A stretch of 64,000 bases of DNA from Candidatus Riflebacteria bacterium HGW-Riflebacteria-1 (GCA_002839445.1 PGYB01000004.1:124001-188000); one strand, 5' to 3'; shown: positions 44,622 to 54,609, counted from the first letter of the stretch. The notes: generated from the letters alone by a model not told the origin. Made by a program: numbers and translations.

Positions 44622-45079
44622 AAAACACACTTGTCAGAGGTTTCAGCTTTATCGAGCTTGTGCTGACGCTTGTTGTTATCGGGCTTGCCCTGCTGCCGAT
44701 TCTGTCGACATATTCCGCTTCACATCAAAACACCAGGGCGACCATGGAAGAAGTTACCTCGGTAAACTTTGCCTCTGAGCTGCTCGAAGCTCTGCAGGCT
44801 CTGCCTTTTGACCAGCTTTGCCTGATGAATTCAGCGATTGAGTTCAGCAGCGGCAACTTTTCGCCAGATCCTTTCGCAACAGCAATGGCAAAGGGCAACC
44901 ATCATGGCCTCGGCGCTCGCCCACTGCCAGAGGGCTTTGAAATTACTCTGCTGATAGACACCTACCCCGATTCGGGTCTGCTCATTGCTGATGCCAAAAT
45001 GTTGCGGATCTCGGTGACTGTGCGCTGGGGCCAGCGTCGCCGGCATATCCAGTTGCTGACACTGAAAGGGCGGTACTGA
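44618..45079 (+). CDS. Type IV prepilin-like protein (GspI-like)
   Basis: 153 residues. GTG start. The class III signal is MKNTLVRG|FSFIELVLTLVV: cleavage after Gly8, Phe9 at +1 and Glu13 at +5, as prepilin peptidase requires. A hydrophobic helix (about 9-30) and a short globular tail follow. Size and position between a GspK-like and a GspJ-like gene fit a minor pseudopilin. It should be assembled in the inner membrane and pushed into the periplasm. Start overlaps the previous stop; two bases separate its stop from the next start. Confidence 0.85.
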   Translation: MKNTLVRGFSFIELVLTLVVIGLALLPILSTYSASHQNTRATMEEVTSVNFASELLEALQALPFDQLCLMNSAIEFSSGNFSPDPFATAMAKGNHHGLGARPLPEGFEITLLIDTYPDSGLLIADAKMLRISVTVRWGQRRRHIQLLTLKGRY

Positions 45080-45081
45080 CC

Positions 45082-45834
45082 ATGCGGCGTCGCGCTTTTA
45101 CAATGATCGAAATGATAATCGTCACCCTGGTGACAGCTATTATTATGGCGGTTATTCTCAAATTGTTAAGCGGTGCCTTCAGAGGTGCTGCCAAAGGCTA
45201 TGACAACCTGTCGATTCTGCAGGAAAAATCACGTCTGATTGCTGCGCTGAAACAGGATTTGCGCACGCTCATTTTTGCCGGCAGCGATAATATTCCATTG
45301 CCGGCGATTTCTTATGATGCTAGCGCGCAGACCAGTCAGTTCGAGTTTCACAAGGTGCGCGGCATAGACGAAAACGGCCGGCCCCTGGTTGAAAAGATCA
45401 CCTATCAGACTTTTCCCGAAACTGTTCCGGCGGGGAGCACTTTTGGCATATCGCGCAAATGCCAGGTCGGCGACGTTTTGCAGCGAAATTATCTGCAGAG
45501 CATGCTGACCAGTTTCCGTATGGACCTGCTCGACTCTACTGGCGCGCCGATCGGCAATGCAGCTGATGCTAAGAATCTCAAAAAGGTTCGCCTGGTTATG
45601 GAAAGCAAGGGGAGTGAGCTTCTGGCGACAACCGTGAGCGTTTATTCGCCTTATATTCCTGCTTCTGGCACTGCCAGCGCGGGTGACCTCTGGTGCCCGA
45701 ACTACATGTTTGCTGAATATGCCCCGGGTGCACCGATAAAGCTGTTTCAGGGTGGTATGATAAGTGTTTCTGGCAATACCGCGCTTGGAACACCCCTTTC
45801 TCTGGCCGGAGCAACAACCCTTGGCGGTCCTTAA
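45082..45834 (+). CDS. Type IV prepilin-like protein (GspJ/PulJ-like)
   Basis: 250 residues. The N-terminus MRRRA|FTMIEMIIVTLVT has a likely cleavage after Ala5, with Glu10 at +5. The hydrophobic helix runs to about 30, followed by a helical spine (KSRLIAALKQDLRTLI) and a globular domain. GspJ-type proteins cap a pseudopilus together with GspI and GspK. A Ser/Gly/Thr-rich C-terminus (ASGTASAG, then GTPLSLAGATTLGGP) is notable. Two bases separate it from the preceding gene, and an ECF sigma gene follows after 59 bases. Confidence 0.85.
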   Translation: MRRRAFTMIEMIIVTLVTAIIMAVILKLLSGAFRGAAKGYDNLSILQEKSRLIAALKQDLRTLIFAGSDNIPLPAISYDASAQTSQFEFHKVRGIDENGRPLVEKITYQTFPETVPAGSTFGISRKCQVGDVLQRNYLQSMLTSFRMDLLDSTGAPIGNAADAKNLKKVRLVMESKGSELLATTVSVYSPYIPASGTASAGDLWCPNYMFAEYAPGAPIKLFQGGMISVSGNTALGTPLSLAGATTLGGP

Positions 45835-45893
45835 ATATTATGATGACAATTTTGCTTTGAATTCGTTTTAGTTTATAGAAACAACCCGAAAGT

Positions 45894-46460
45894 ATGACCT
45901 TGCCTGACAATCGAAATATTACTGACGAACAGCTTGTTGCCCGGTTTCTGCGTGGCGAGAAGAAGATGCTCGACATTTTGTTTGACCGCTATATCGAAAG
46001 ACTTTTGCGTTACGTCACATTGTTTTTGAAGAGTAACGAGGAGGCCAGAGACCTTGCCCAGGATATTTTTATCAAGATTTTTCAATCGCTCGAAGGTTAC
46101 AAATCCATGGGAAAATTCGAGCACTGGTTCTTTGTAATTGCGCGCCGAACCATGATTGACCTGCATCGCAAAAAGAAACTGAAAACATTTTCGTTTGACA
46201 GTCTGGGTATTGATGAATCTTCTATACCATGTCGCGAGAAAGGCACTGATAGGGCGCCAGAAATGTTGCAGGTGCTTCCGGCGCGGGACCGCGAGATATT
46301 GCAGCTTCGCTTCATAGAAAACATGTCTTATGAAGAAATATCGGAAATTACCGGAATGGCCGAGGGAACCTTGAGAAACATTGTGTGCAGGTCGATCAGG
46401 CGGCTTCAGGAGAACAATTCGGATGAGTTGTCAGAAAATCGGGGAATGGCTGGAGAATAG
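45894..46460 (+). CDS. ECF-type sigma factor
   Basis: 188 residues. Region 2 is visible as EEARDLAQDIFIKIFQSLEGY and HWFFVIARRTMIDLHRKKK, and region 4 as LPARDREILQLRFIENMSYEEISEITGMAEGTLRNIVCRSIRRLQ. ECF factors steer RNA polymerase to a small regulon and are held by an anti-sigma factor. The next gene overlaps it by 38 bases in another frame and codes a zinc-finger/FecR membrane protein, the expected partner. The genes around it (pseudopilins, giant surface protein) are the likely targets, an inference from position. Confidence 0.92.
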   Translation: MTLPDNRNITDEQLVARFLRGEKKMLDILFDRYIERLLRYVTLFLKSNEEARDLAQDIFIKIFQSLEGYKSMGKFEHWFFVIARRTMIDLHRKKKLKTFSFDSLGIDESSIPCREKGTDRAPEMLQVLPARDREILQLRFIENMSYEEISEITGMAEGTLRNIVCRSIRRLQENNSDELSENRGMAGE

Positions 46461-47628
46461 CTCTGTAGGCGGTTTGCGTGGCATGCCGGCAGAACTGGGC
46501 AGGCATCTGAAAGACTGCCCAGGCTGTTCTGCGCTGATAAGCAGATTGAGCAACCAGTGTGGCGTCAGGCTTCCCGAGAGCTTGACTGCCGGAATTCCTG
46601 ATATGAAAAAGCAGGTGTTCGCGCAGATTGGCGGACCAGGCACCCGTTCAGAAGAAAGATCCGGCACATTTGCCTGGCCGCTATTCTGGAAACTGGCGCT
46701 GCTACCATTAGTCGTCATGATAGCTTTGGCCGCCGTCTACTTCGTGACCGACCGGACAACTCGCGTTAATGGCCAGAAGACTTTATCTGGCAAAGCAGTT
46801 GCCACTCTTATACGAGCAGAAAACCTGGTAGAAAAGCTGCGGGCCGGCGCTACAAAATATGTTAACGCGATGCCAGCTGACCAGCTTTTTGCTGGTGATG
46901 CGATCAGAACAGGCGACGGTGCCTCGGCAGAGCTGGTTTTCGCTGACAGTTCAAAAGTGCTTTTAGGCTCAGGAGCATGGTTCAAGGTGATTGATGCAGG
47001 GCGCATTGGTGAGCACCTGCGCGGACGTGCTGTGTACGATATTGAGAAACAGACAGCGCCGGGTTCTGTCGAAGTGGTCGTTCCGCAAGGTATTACCGCT
47101 GTTCTCGGTACAAAGTTTGTTCAGGAAATCGGTGAAATCAGGAGTTTTATAGCTGTTTCAGAAGGCGTTGTTGAGTTCAGGCCTGACAATCATGAGCGCC
47201 AGTTGCTGCGCCCCGGCCATTTGTTGTGTTTTGACAGTTCTGGTAGAGTAACAGAGCGCAAAGAACCAGGTTCAGCGCTGGTAGTAAAATTGTATGATTT
47301 GAGCGGCAATGTAGCGTTGGACGCTGCACTCAGTTCAGAAAACGCTGGTTCAGAGGGCATTCCGAAGATTGCACCGCCGGTCGAGCCGGCCAATATGACT
47401 GATTCTGTGGCTACTTCGACGCAGAAGATCGATGAGTCTGGTGATGAAAACAGGCTTGCATCGGATTCTGTTGAGACAGTGCCGGAAGTTGACACGCCTG
47501 CTGTTGCCAGCGATGACGTCAGCGTGCCACATGGCAATGCCTCAGAGACTTCAGAAGATTCTATTCTAGAAGAACCCTCCCAGCCAGGCGAATCAGGGCA
47601 ATCTTCGCTTGGTGTTTCAGGATTTTAG
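46423..47628 (+). CDS. FecR-like anti-sigma membrane protein with zinc finger
   Basis: About 401 residues. The start ATG 46423 has AGGAGA upstream; an earlier start at 46381 lacks one. Residues 1-45 hold an anti-sigma zinc finger (CQKIGEW..., LGRHLKDCPGC: H-x3-C-x2-C). A membrane helix (FWKLALLPLVVMIALAAVYFV, about 85-105) follows. The periplasmic part has a FecR domain (GDAIRTGDGASAELVF, VVVPQGITAVLGTKF). The C-terminus is acidic, low complexity and ends SSLGVSGF. It probably inhibits the preceding ECF sigma and releases it on a periplasmic signal. Confidence 0.87.
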   Translation: MSCQKIGEWLENSSVGGLRGMPAELGRHLKDCPGCSALISRLSNQCGVRLPESLTAGIPDMKKQVFAQIGGPGTRSEERSGTFAWPLFWKLALLPLVVMIALAAVYFVTDRTTRVNGQKTLSGKAVATLIRAENLVEKLRAGATKYVNAMPADQLFAGDAIRTGDGASAELVFADSSKVLLGSGAWFKVIDAGRIGEHLRGRAVYDIEKQTAPGSVEVVVPQGITAVLGTKFVQEIGEIRSFIAVSEGVVEFRPDNHERQLLRPGHLLCFDSSGRVTERKEPGSALVVKLYDLSGNVALDAALSSENAGSEGIPKIAPPVEPANMTDSVATSTQKIDESGDENRLASDSVETVPEVDTPAVASDDVSVPHGNASETSEDSILEEPSQPGESGQSSLGVSGF

Positions 47629-47735
47629 CTGCTGGAGAATGTGGGAGATAAATGTTTTTCATCGTTTGCAAAGGTCAGAAATACAGATTTAATAACAGAT
47701 CTGGAGTCAGTAAATAGTTAAGCGGAGGAGGGTAT

Positions 47736-49328
47736 ATGAAAAAGAGAATTCTGTTCGTATGTATCGTGTGCATTTTTGTAACTGGTATGCTTGGTGCGGC
47801 GGTTACCACTGACCAGTGGGCTGCTGATTATTCGCTGTTTCAGGATTTCATGAACGCGACACCTAAAGATTATGCAGCGGCCGCGAATGTTACCAGAAAA
47901 TGGGTTGAATACGCCGATCAGGATGCAGCGGGGGTTGCTGCAGCTGCTGGCGAAGGCGTCACCAAAGAGTCGCTGACTGCAGCGCTGAACAATGTTTATC
48001 GCGAGGCAGCCGGTGTTATCTGCAATGATTACAATTCTCTCATGAATGTCGATGCGGTAAAAGCCGCTGAGTACGCTATAAATATCCAGAAGTTCTTTCG
48101 TGAAAACCCGGCAATGTTTGAAGAATTTGCCGCCGCCAACAACTCGTCAGTGGCAGCAATGCGGCAGGTTATGGATCAGGCAATCAAGGATGGCATTTTA
48201 AAAACCTATGCTGTTGCAGCAGCTGAATACAGCCAGCTTGCAAAGGCCGGCAAGCATGACGAAGCCGCCAGAGTAAGCGCGAACTGGTTACGGGTGGTTT
48301 CAGCCTGGAATGCCACTAACAGCCCGATTCCAGAAGCGTTCAATTCGTTTGCCGGTGTAGACACCCAAGCCACGGTAACAGACATTAAAGGTTTCGAAAG
48401 AGATCATGCAGCCTGGCGCGAAGCTGTTGCCAGAGGCGATGCGACCCTGGCCTTCAGTCTGGTCGACAAGTGGGTGACGTTTGAGCGGGAAAACCCGCAG
48501 CGCGCTTCTGCCATGCAATATCTCTACAACGCCTCGTCCGGCAGCTCAGCCAGCGATACAACCGACTGGAAAACCGTTTTTAAGGTTGCTACTTATGTGC
48601 AGCTCTGGTCGTATGATGTAAGGGCATATCAGACTGCAATAGCCGAAGGCCGCCTTGCCGATGCTATCGCGCTGCTGAAAAAATGGGAGGCTGTTTTTGC
48701 TGGCGAATTTGGTGATGCAATATGCCGCGACCTCAATTTCGGCTACGACAAGACTACAGCTGTGGCAAATCTTGTCACCGAAAGAAACAAGCTTGAGAAT
48801 GTAAATCCGGCCAACACCAGTGCAACTGTTGCTGAATTCAGAACAGATCTTGCTGAACATGGTGTACGCAGCGCAGAACTTGCGGCGGCAGAGCCGGGAT
48901 CTGACGCCTGGTATGCTGCTGCTGCCCGTGCTGCTGAACTTGCTGATAAATGGAGCAAAATTGCTGCCGAAAACCCGGCTCTTGCCGCAGAAATTCTCAC
49001 GGCAACCGGCATTACCCTGCCAAAAGATGCTGATGACAATATCAAGCAGATACTGCAGGGCACAGTCAATGATTCAGCAGCAAAGTTCAATGCCGCTCTC
49101 GGTTCAGGCAACCTGCAGGGCGCGCTTGACGTAATCAAGGTCTGGGACGAGTATCTGAAAGGTCACAGTCGCGCTGCCGAGATTGCCGAAGCCACCTGGC
49201 CAGGCATTGGTGCTACTCTTGAAAGGTTTAAGACTGGTCTTGCCATTATGACGGCAACAGAACAACCAGCAGCTCCTGCAGCAACCGAGCAGACTCCCCA
49301 GGGAACTCTTGGTGTGAGCGGACAGTAA
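47736..49328 (+). CDS. Secreted helical-repeat protein
   Basis: 530 residues with a signal peptide (MKKRILFVCIVCIFVTGMLG). The mature protein is all-helical and Ala-rich. A motif recurs about seven times with roughly 70-residue spacing: KW followed by about ten residues and an ENP or similar (VTRKWVEYA; KFFRENPAM; LVDKWVTFERENPQR; LLKKWEAVF; LADKWSKIAAENPAL; VIKVWDEYL). The C-terminal tail ends QGTLGVSGQ, close to the SSLGVSGF tail of the preceding FecR-like protein. GGAGGAGGG before the ATG is strong. It is likely an exported structural or scaffold protein; no family recognised. Confidence 0.7.
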   Translation: MKKRILFVCIVCIFVTGMLGAAVTTDQWAADYSLFQDFMNATPKDYAAAANVTRKWVEYADQDAAGVAAAAGEGVTKESLTAALNNVYREAAGVICNDYNSLMNVDAVKAAEYAINIQKFFRENPAMFEEFAAANNSSVAAMRQVMDQAIKDGILKTYAVAAAEYSQLAKAGKHDEAARVSANWLRVVSAWNATNSPIPEAFNSFAGVDTQATVTDIKGFERDHAAWREAVARGDATLAFSLVDKWVTFERENPQRASAMQYLYNASSGSSASDTTDWKTVFKVATYVQLWSYDVRAYQTAIAEGRLADAIALLKKWEAVFAGEFGDAICRDLNFGYDKTTAVANLVTERNKLENVNPANTSATVAEFRTDLAEHGVRSAELAAAEPGSDAWYAAAARAAELADKWSKIAAENPALAAEILTATGITLPKDADDNIKQILQGTVNDSAAKFNAALGSGNLQGALDVIKVWDEYLKGHSRAAEIAEATWPGIGATLERFKTGLAIMTATEQPAAPAATEQTPQGTLGVSGQ

Positions 49329-49336
49329 TATCTCAT

Positions 49337-49360
49337 GCCGGGCTGTTAACGCAGCCCGGC
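49337..49360 (+). terminator. Hairpin after the helical-repeat gene
   Basis: GCCGGGCTG (49337-49345) pairs exactly with CAGCCCGGC (49352-49360) around a six-base loop. No T-tract follows, so it may be a weak or Rho-helped terminator. It starts nine bases past the stop. Confidence 0.55.
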
Positions 49361-49544
49361 GTTGCAGTGGACTGGTTCTAAAATGAGGATGCCAAGCGAG
49401 TTGCCGACTTGTAAAAAAAGTTTGCATTGCCACTGCCTCTTTCTATCGGTATAACTTAGTTAGAAGGTCTGTGAGGTAGTTTTTTGCGCGGGTTTAAAGT
49501 TGGTTTGCCTGTTTACAATAATTGACCACAATGGGGGAATTCCT

Positions 49545-52500
49545 ATGAAAATCCGGCATGCTGGCAGGGCAACTTTGCTGCTTTGCTTTTTGCTCATTCT
49601 GTTTGCGTCGCAGTTATTCGCCTGTTATACCTACCGGGCAACGCATTATCCAAAGCCGGCCGGGCCTTATATTATTTATACGGCTCCAGATGCTTACCCC
49701 TTTACTCCCTCGCACTGGTTTAATGTTGATCTGCAAACCAACTTTACATTACCGGCGGCAGAATTCGGCACCGAAGATGGCCGTTCACGAAACATGCCTT
49801 TTTCGCCGATGACTTATGACAAAAAGGTGCATGTGTATTTTGGGCCCAACAAGATCGGCTCATATGAGCTGTTAAACGGGCCTGGCTTTCGTCTGACGCC
49901 CGGTTATAACCTCAAGGCTCTGCATAATCTTGGCTCAAAGCTTGATTATTGGCACTGGCGCAATGAATATGACTGGCAGCTCATCAATTACTGGTACAGT
50001 TCTGGTCATCTTACGCGCACAGACTGCTGGCCGGCAGGCTGCACGTCATGGTCATCCGGAAGTCCTCCGGTAACTTACACCAGTTGCTGGTCAGCCGGAT
50101 GCAGCACTTATTATATCTGCTACAACAGTCACGAAGTCTACTACTGGGATCGCGGCGCTTTTTTGCGCAAGGTTAAACAGCCTGAACAGACAGTTTACCC
50201 GATAAATGTCACCAGAAAAGAGTGGAATCAGTCTTCGATGTCGTATTCGACAACTTCGCGGCTGTTTGGCTCACCAGAATCAGGCACTTTTTATAACCAG
50301 GATACCCGTGGTGTAAAAGACTTCACCCTTGATTACAAGGCGGATTTTTACAATGTTTATCTGCGCTGGTACCACTACACTTACGGCACAGTGAAGCCGC
50401 CGACTATCCAGCGTGTTCTCAGTCCGAAGATTCACCCCAGGCCGGCTCTCAACCCGATGTGGCGTGTTGACGTCAGTGGCGTCTGGTACCCGACCATCGG
50501 CGACACCAAAGTAAACATAAGGTTCAGATGGAATCGCGACACGCTCAACAACGATTCTGGTAAATCAAGTGGGCGTGAGAAATATTACATCGAATACGGC
50601 AAGATTTTTGACGGTATGATCAAGATGAAAGACGTTATCAAGATGCTTGCCAACCTTGGCTTTGGCCAGATTGACGTGCCGGTTTACATGGCTCTCGAAG
50701 GACCGGAACCCAAGCTTTACCTGGTAACTACTCCTGAGATTGTAAAGGGCGTAAGAATCGCTCCCATGCCTTATCGCGCTATCGACCAGTCAAACTGGCT
50801 CTCTGCTTCTGGTGTTATTCCCGGCTACACGCTGCACCCGACAACGCAGTCGCGCTCGCGCGGTTATATCAGAGAATGTGAAATGCCACCAAAATTTGGT
50901 GCAGACGGCAAACCCAAGGCCGGGCCAGTAAAATACGTGTTCAACAAGATTTTTGATGTTAACAATGATGATAAAGTCGACAACTCGGACAAGGCTTTTT
51001 TTGATAAAGCTTTTCCAGTTGCTGACTTCGATGAAGATGGCAAAGTAGACGGTAATGACTGTGGTAGCGTCTGGCAGCATGCTTTTATCAGCTTTCCGAA
51101 CGCATTTGAAGATTTAGCTGCACAGATCCGCGCAAAATTTGCTGCTAATCCTTTGTTGACAGCCAGTTCTACGGTTATGGCAACCGCCGGCCCCGTAGTG
51201 ATACCCGAAGTCTACGTTGGCAAGGGTATAACCAACAGGTATGTTCAGATCGGCTGGCGCGGTAACGCTTTCACTGGTGAATTTTTTGTGCAGCCGATTC
51301 CGGGGGCAACTTCCAGGAATTTCAAGTTTTCTTCTACCGCGATGCCCTATAACACGCGCACTGATCCGGGTGTTACCGGTGCTAATTTCCTGTCGAATCT
51401 CGGGCCGGCTCCGCGCCCGACATTATCGCAGCTGTATCGCAAGACTACAATGGATTTCCCTGACGGCACGCTTATGGGTCGACTCAAAACGCTTACAGCG
51501 CAGGTATATCCGAAGGGCTGTTTCTACAATGCTGCCAATTCAACAAACGCATCCCCGCATGCGCTTGGCGACCCCTGGGGCATCGGACAGCTTGAATCAG
51601 TAGAATCAGGCTGGATGGGCAACATATTTATCTACGGCGATGCTGACGGCAATGGCTATTATGATAAAAATGACATGGCCGACTGGGATAAAATCAAAGC
51701 CAGAGACGGCTTTCTGCTCACTACTGTCTGGCAGCACAAAATCGGTGTGGCGCCTGGAGCAGCTGTTCAGACCGATAACGACAAGACATTCAGGGTTATC
51801 GCCGGCGGAAAGTTCTCAGTTTATCCTCCTGACGGCGTTAGCGATTTCGTCCACAAAGAGTCTTACAACTATAAATTTCTTGAACCAACGATCTGGGCTT
51901 ATGATCCTGGCGATGCTAATCAGTTTTCGCTTGGCAAACGCTTCGTTCTCGAGAGTGGTTCGTCTGACCCCGAAAAACCCAAAGAACCGCCGCAGCCACC
52001 CACCGAGGTCAGATATCTGCCGACCAATATCATTGGTCCCAACGACATTCCCGAAGATATTCCGCAGACCTGGAGCCTTTCGGGTTCTGAAATGGTTATT
52101 ATCAAGCCCGACACCTGGACGCAGACCTGGAGAATCTCTCCTGATGTTCCGGGCGGCACAGGTACAGGCACCAGCTTCCGTTATGAATTTCTCCAGGCCG
52201 GCAAATACACGATTATTCACACTGTTAAATACACGCAGCGCATTGTAACTGCGGTAACAGACTCACTCGGCATCATCGTTTATTACGCGGCTACTGATAT
52301 TCCGCAGACCAGAACGCTAACTTACGCTGTTACGGTTTATGACCACACTCCGGCCGACTTTGATGACCCGAAGCTCACTCTCAACGGCCCGGGCAACACG
52401 GCTACTTACGCACCGCAGTGGGGCGCCGATGCTGCAGCTCTGCGCGAACGCGATTTCCCGAGATCGTTCAAGGCTTATCCTGAGACCAGAGTTACCGATA

Positions 52501-54608
52501 TCAGCAAGGTCGGCATTCCAGCCATGACCAGCAACGACTGGTATTATCTGCGCGCCGCTGTCAACGGCAAAGAGTATCTCGACCATGATTTCGACCTGGT
52601 TAATGCAGACGGTACGCTGCAGGATTACCGGGCAAAGCTCGAACTCAAGTTCGCCCGCAATGTTAACGAAACTTCTGACCTGAATGAGAGCAATCTGGCT
52701 GGAAACGGCCATCTCGAGGCTTTCAGCGGCATTCTGCTTGAGAGACCCATTCGCATGAATATAGAAGTGAAGCGGCATCAGCCGGGCGGCGCCATTGAAG
52801 TCTGGCGTAGCTTCAACTATCTGCCGGATCGTGATGCTCAGGGGAACCTTGCCGTCGATAAATCGGCGATGGCTAACTACCTTGTGCGCGTTGGCAGTCG
52901 CTATGTTGAGGTCAAGACGGTTGCTTTTACATCTGATTACAAATGGGATCTGCCGATCCCGACTTTCCCGAACGAAGGCTACGAGACCGTTGTTACCCTG
53001 GTCTGCACGCGACGCGACTATTATCTTGATCATCCGAATCATGAAGCGGCCAATAGGGCCCGTTTCGCTGGTGATTACAGTCGCCTGGTGCTCAATAACG
53101 ATGGTAAAATCAGATATCTTGATCGTGATATGACCAGCATCTGGCGACGAAAAGCTTTCACTGTCGATATTACACCGCCGACCATCGCCAAGTTCGAAGA
53201 ATTCAACGGCGAAGGTGCCATGTCAGCGATAGTCAACAACACTATTTATGGCAACAGCGGCGATCAGACCCGGTATCTGATTGGCATCGAAGACAATCAC
53301 CCAGGGTTTGGTCCCAATGACGGTCTCAAGAATGGCGGTACACGCCGTTCGTGGTACCCGTCTCTGTGGTTCCAGAAGATAGATGGCCCGGCAGGTCGCT
53401 TTACTCTCGAAGCCAAAAACGGCTACGAGTTGCCGATGATTCTGCCTTCGCTTAAAGACAAGTTCTCTACCGCTGCTGATGGCGATCTGTCGCCTGATAT
53501 CGACAAGTTCAACCTCGAACGTGTTGATGGTCATCGCCTGGCGCTGGTTGCGCCGACTGACAAAGAAAAGCTTGGTACGCCGGACAATCTTGAAATGACG
53601 ATACAGCACCAGTTCTCAAGTTATATCGCCGGTAAGATCAAGTATGTTATCGAGATCGCAGACGGGTCGCGCAACTACGCGCGTCAGGAGGGCTATTTCA
53701 ACGTAATCGACAATAAACGCCCCAATCTTGATCTGCGTCTGGCAACAGCCAAATACAAGCCGCTTCCTGATGACGGCAGTCTCAAACTGCTCACCAACAT
53801 TGCCAAAGATACACCCCTGGGCCCGTCGGCACAGCCGTTTGGCTTGCTGGCATGGGCTGATGATTCGGTCAAAGATCGGGTTAAGGGCGCCAAGTCCGGC
53901 TTGTTCAGCGCGTGGCGCCATGCCTACAACCTGCCTGACCAGAAGTTCGTGAGCAACACGTTCAGCAGCCAGTTTTCACTGCCCGGCTATGTATACAGCC
54001 GTAAGGCCTCTCTCGACTCGGCCGGCAACTATACGGTAACCGAGAAGAATGCCACCAAAGCTGATGATCCAAAGATCAGGCTGTCTGACGCTGATGTCAA
54101 AGCGGCATTTAATCTGGCCAATCCAGGTGCTCCGGGCTTTGCCGAAGACGAACTTCTCGTGTTCGACCTGTCGGTGCGCGATAACATTCTGTTCTGGCAG
54201 AATGATGCTGCAGCACCGTTCGGCAGAATCGTTGACCGCAATAACTTCAAGAGCATTTATTACAAGTTCAAAGAAGATGTAAAAGATGAGCATGGAGTGT
54301 TATACTCGAAGGAATTTGACGACAAGCCGGTCAAGTCTATGGAAGACGATGCGCCATTGCGCCTGCTCAATGCAGATGGCACTCCGCTTTCATACGTATA
54401 CCGTGTTGGCAACGCGGATGCAAAAACTGGTCTGAAGAATACAAGTGGAAACTCAAGTGGCACAAACTCTTTCTATCTCAAAGTTACCGACCTTGACGGC
54501 AACTCGCGGGAACTCGAAATTGATTTCCCGATTATTCCGAGCCGCTTCCAGATTCGCGTGCTTGAGTCAACGACCGAAGCCGAAAGAAGCGGAGCCGGAG
54601 CAAAGTAA
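49545..54608 (+). CDS. Giant secreted surface protein with calcium-loop motifs
   Basis: 1687 residues from ATG 49545 (GGGGGAATTCC upstream); the frame is open further up. A signal peptide (KIRHAGRATLLLCFLLILFA) is followed by a Trp/Tyr-rich part with a tandem CWPAGC/CWSAGC pair (about 160-185). EF-hand or dockerin-like calcium loops occur at about residues 469-480 (DVNNDDKVDNSD), 491-502 (DFDEDGKVDGND) and 697-709 (GDADGNGYYDKND). A Pro-rich hinge (PEKPKEPPQPP) lies near 805, then beta-rich repeats. No membrane or LPXTG anchor is seen at the end. It is probably exported through the pseudopilus system flanking it, and could be an adhesin or fibre (inference). Confidence 0.75.
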   Translation: MKIRHAGRATLLLCFLLILFASQLFACYTYRATHYPKPAGPYIIYTAPDAYPFTPSHWFNVDLQTNFTLPAAEFGTEDGRSRNMPFSPMTYDKKVHVYFGPNKIGSYELLNGPGFRLTPGYNLKALHNLGSKLDYWHWRNEYDWQLINYWYSSGHLTRTDCWPAGCTSWSSGSPPVTYTSCWSAGCSTYYICYNSHEVYYWDRGAFLRKVKQPEQTVYPINVTRKEWNQSSMSYSTTSRLFGSPESGTFYNQDTRGVKDFTLDYKADFYNVYLRWYHYTYGTVKPPTIQRVLSPKIHPRPALNPMWRVDVSGVWYPTIGDTKVNIRFRWNRDTLNNDSGKSSGREKYYIEYGKIFDGMIKMKDVIKMLANLGFGQIDVPVYMALEGPEPKLYLVTTPEIVKGVRIAPMPYRAIDQSNWLSASGVIPGYTLHPTTQSRSRGYIRECEMPPKFGADGKPKAGPVKYVFNKIFDVNNDDKVDNSDKAFFDKAFPVADFDEDGKVDGNDCGSVWQHAFISFPNAFEDLAAQIRAKFAANPLLTASSTVMATAGPVVIPEVYVGKGITNRYVQIGWRGNAFTGEFFVQPIPGATSRNFKFSSTAMPYNTRTDPGVTGANFLSNLGPAPRPTLSQLYRKTTMDFPDGTLMGRLKTLTAQVYPKGCFYNAANSTNASPHALGDPWGIGQLESVESGWMGNIFIYGDADGNGYYDKNDMADWDKIKARDGFLLTTVWQHKIGVAPGAAVQTDNDKTFRVIAGGKFSVYPPDGVSDFVHKESYNYKFLEPTIWAYDPGDANQFSLGKRFVLESGSSDPEKPKEPPQPPTEVRYLPTNIIGPNDIPEDIPQTWSLSGSEMVIIKPDTWTQTWRISPDVPGGTGTGTSFRYEFLQAGKYTIIHTVKYTQRIVTAVTDSLGIIVYYAATDIPQTRTLTYAVTVYDHTPADFDDPKLTLNGPGNTATYAPQWGADAAALRERDFPRSFKAYPETRVTDISKVGIPAMTSNDWYYLRAAVNGKEYLDHDFDLVNADGTLQDYRAKLELKFARNVNETSDLNESNLAGNGHLEAFSGILLERPIRMNIEVKRHQPGGAIEVWRSFNYLPDRDAQGNLAVDKSAMANYLVRVGSRYVEVKTVAFTSDYKWDLPIPTFPNEGYETVVTLVCTRRDYYLDHPNHEAANRARFAGDYSRLVLNNDGKIRYLDRDMTSIWRRKAFTVDITPPTIAKFEEFNGEGAMSAIVNNTIYGNSGDQTRYLIGIEDNHPGFGPNDGLKNGGTRRSWYPSLWFQKIDGPAGRFTLEAKNGYELPMILPSLKDKFSTAADGDLSPDIDKFNLERVDGHRLALVAPTDKEKLGTPDNLEMTIQHQFSSYIAGKIKYVIEIADGSRNYARQEGYFNVIDNKRPNLDLRLATAKYKPLPDDGSLKLLTNIAKDTPLGPSAQPFGLLAWADDSVKDRVKGAKSGLFSAWRHAYNLPDQKFVSNTFSSQFSLPGYVYSRKASLDSAGNYTVTEKNATKADDPKIRLSDADVKAAFNLANPGAPGFAEDELLVFDLSVRDNILFWQNDAAAPFGRIVDRNNFKSIYYKFKEDVKDEHGVLYSKEFDDKPVKSMEDDAPLRLLNADGTPLSYVYRVGNADAKTGLKNTSGNSSGTNSFYLKVTDLDGNSRELEIDFPIIPSRFQIRVLESTTEAERSGAGAK

Positions 54609-54609
54609 A

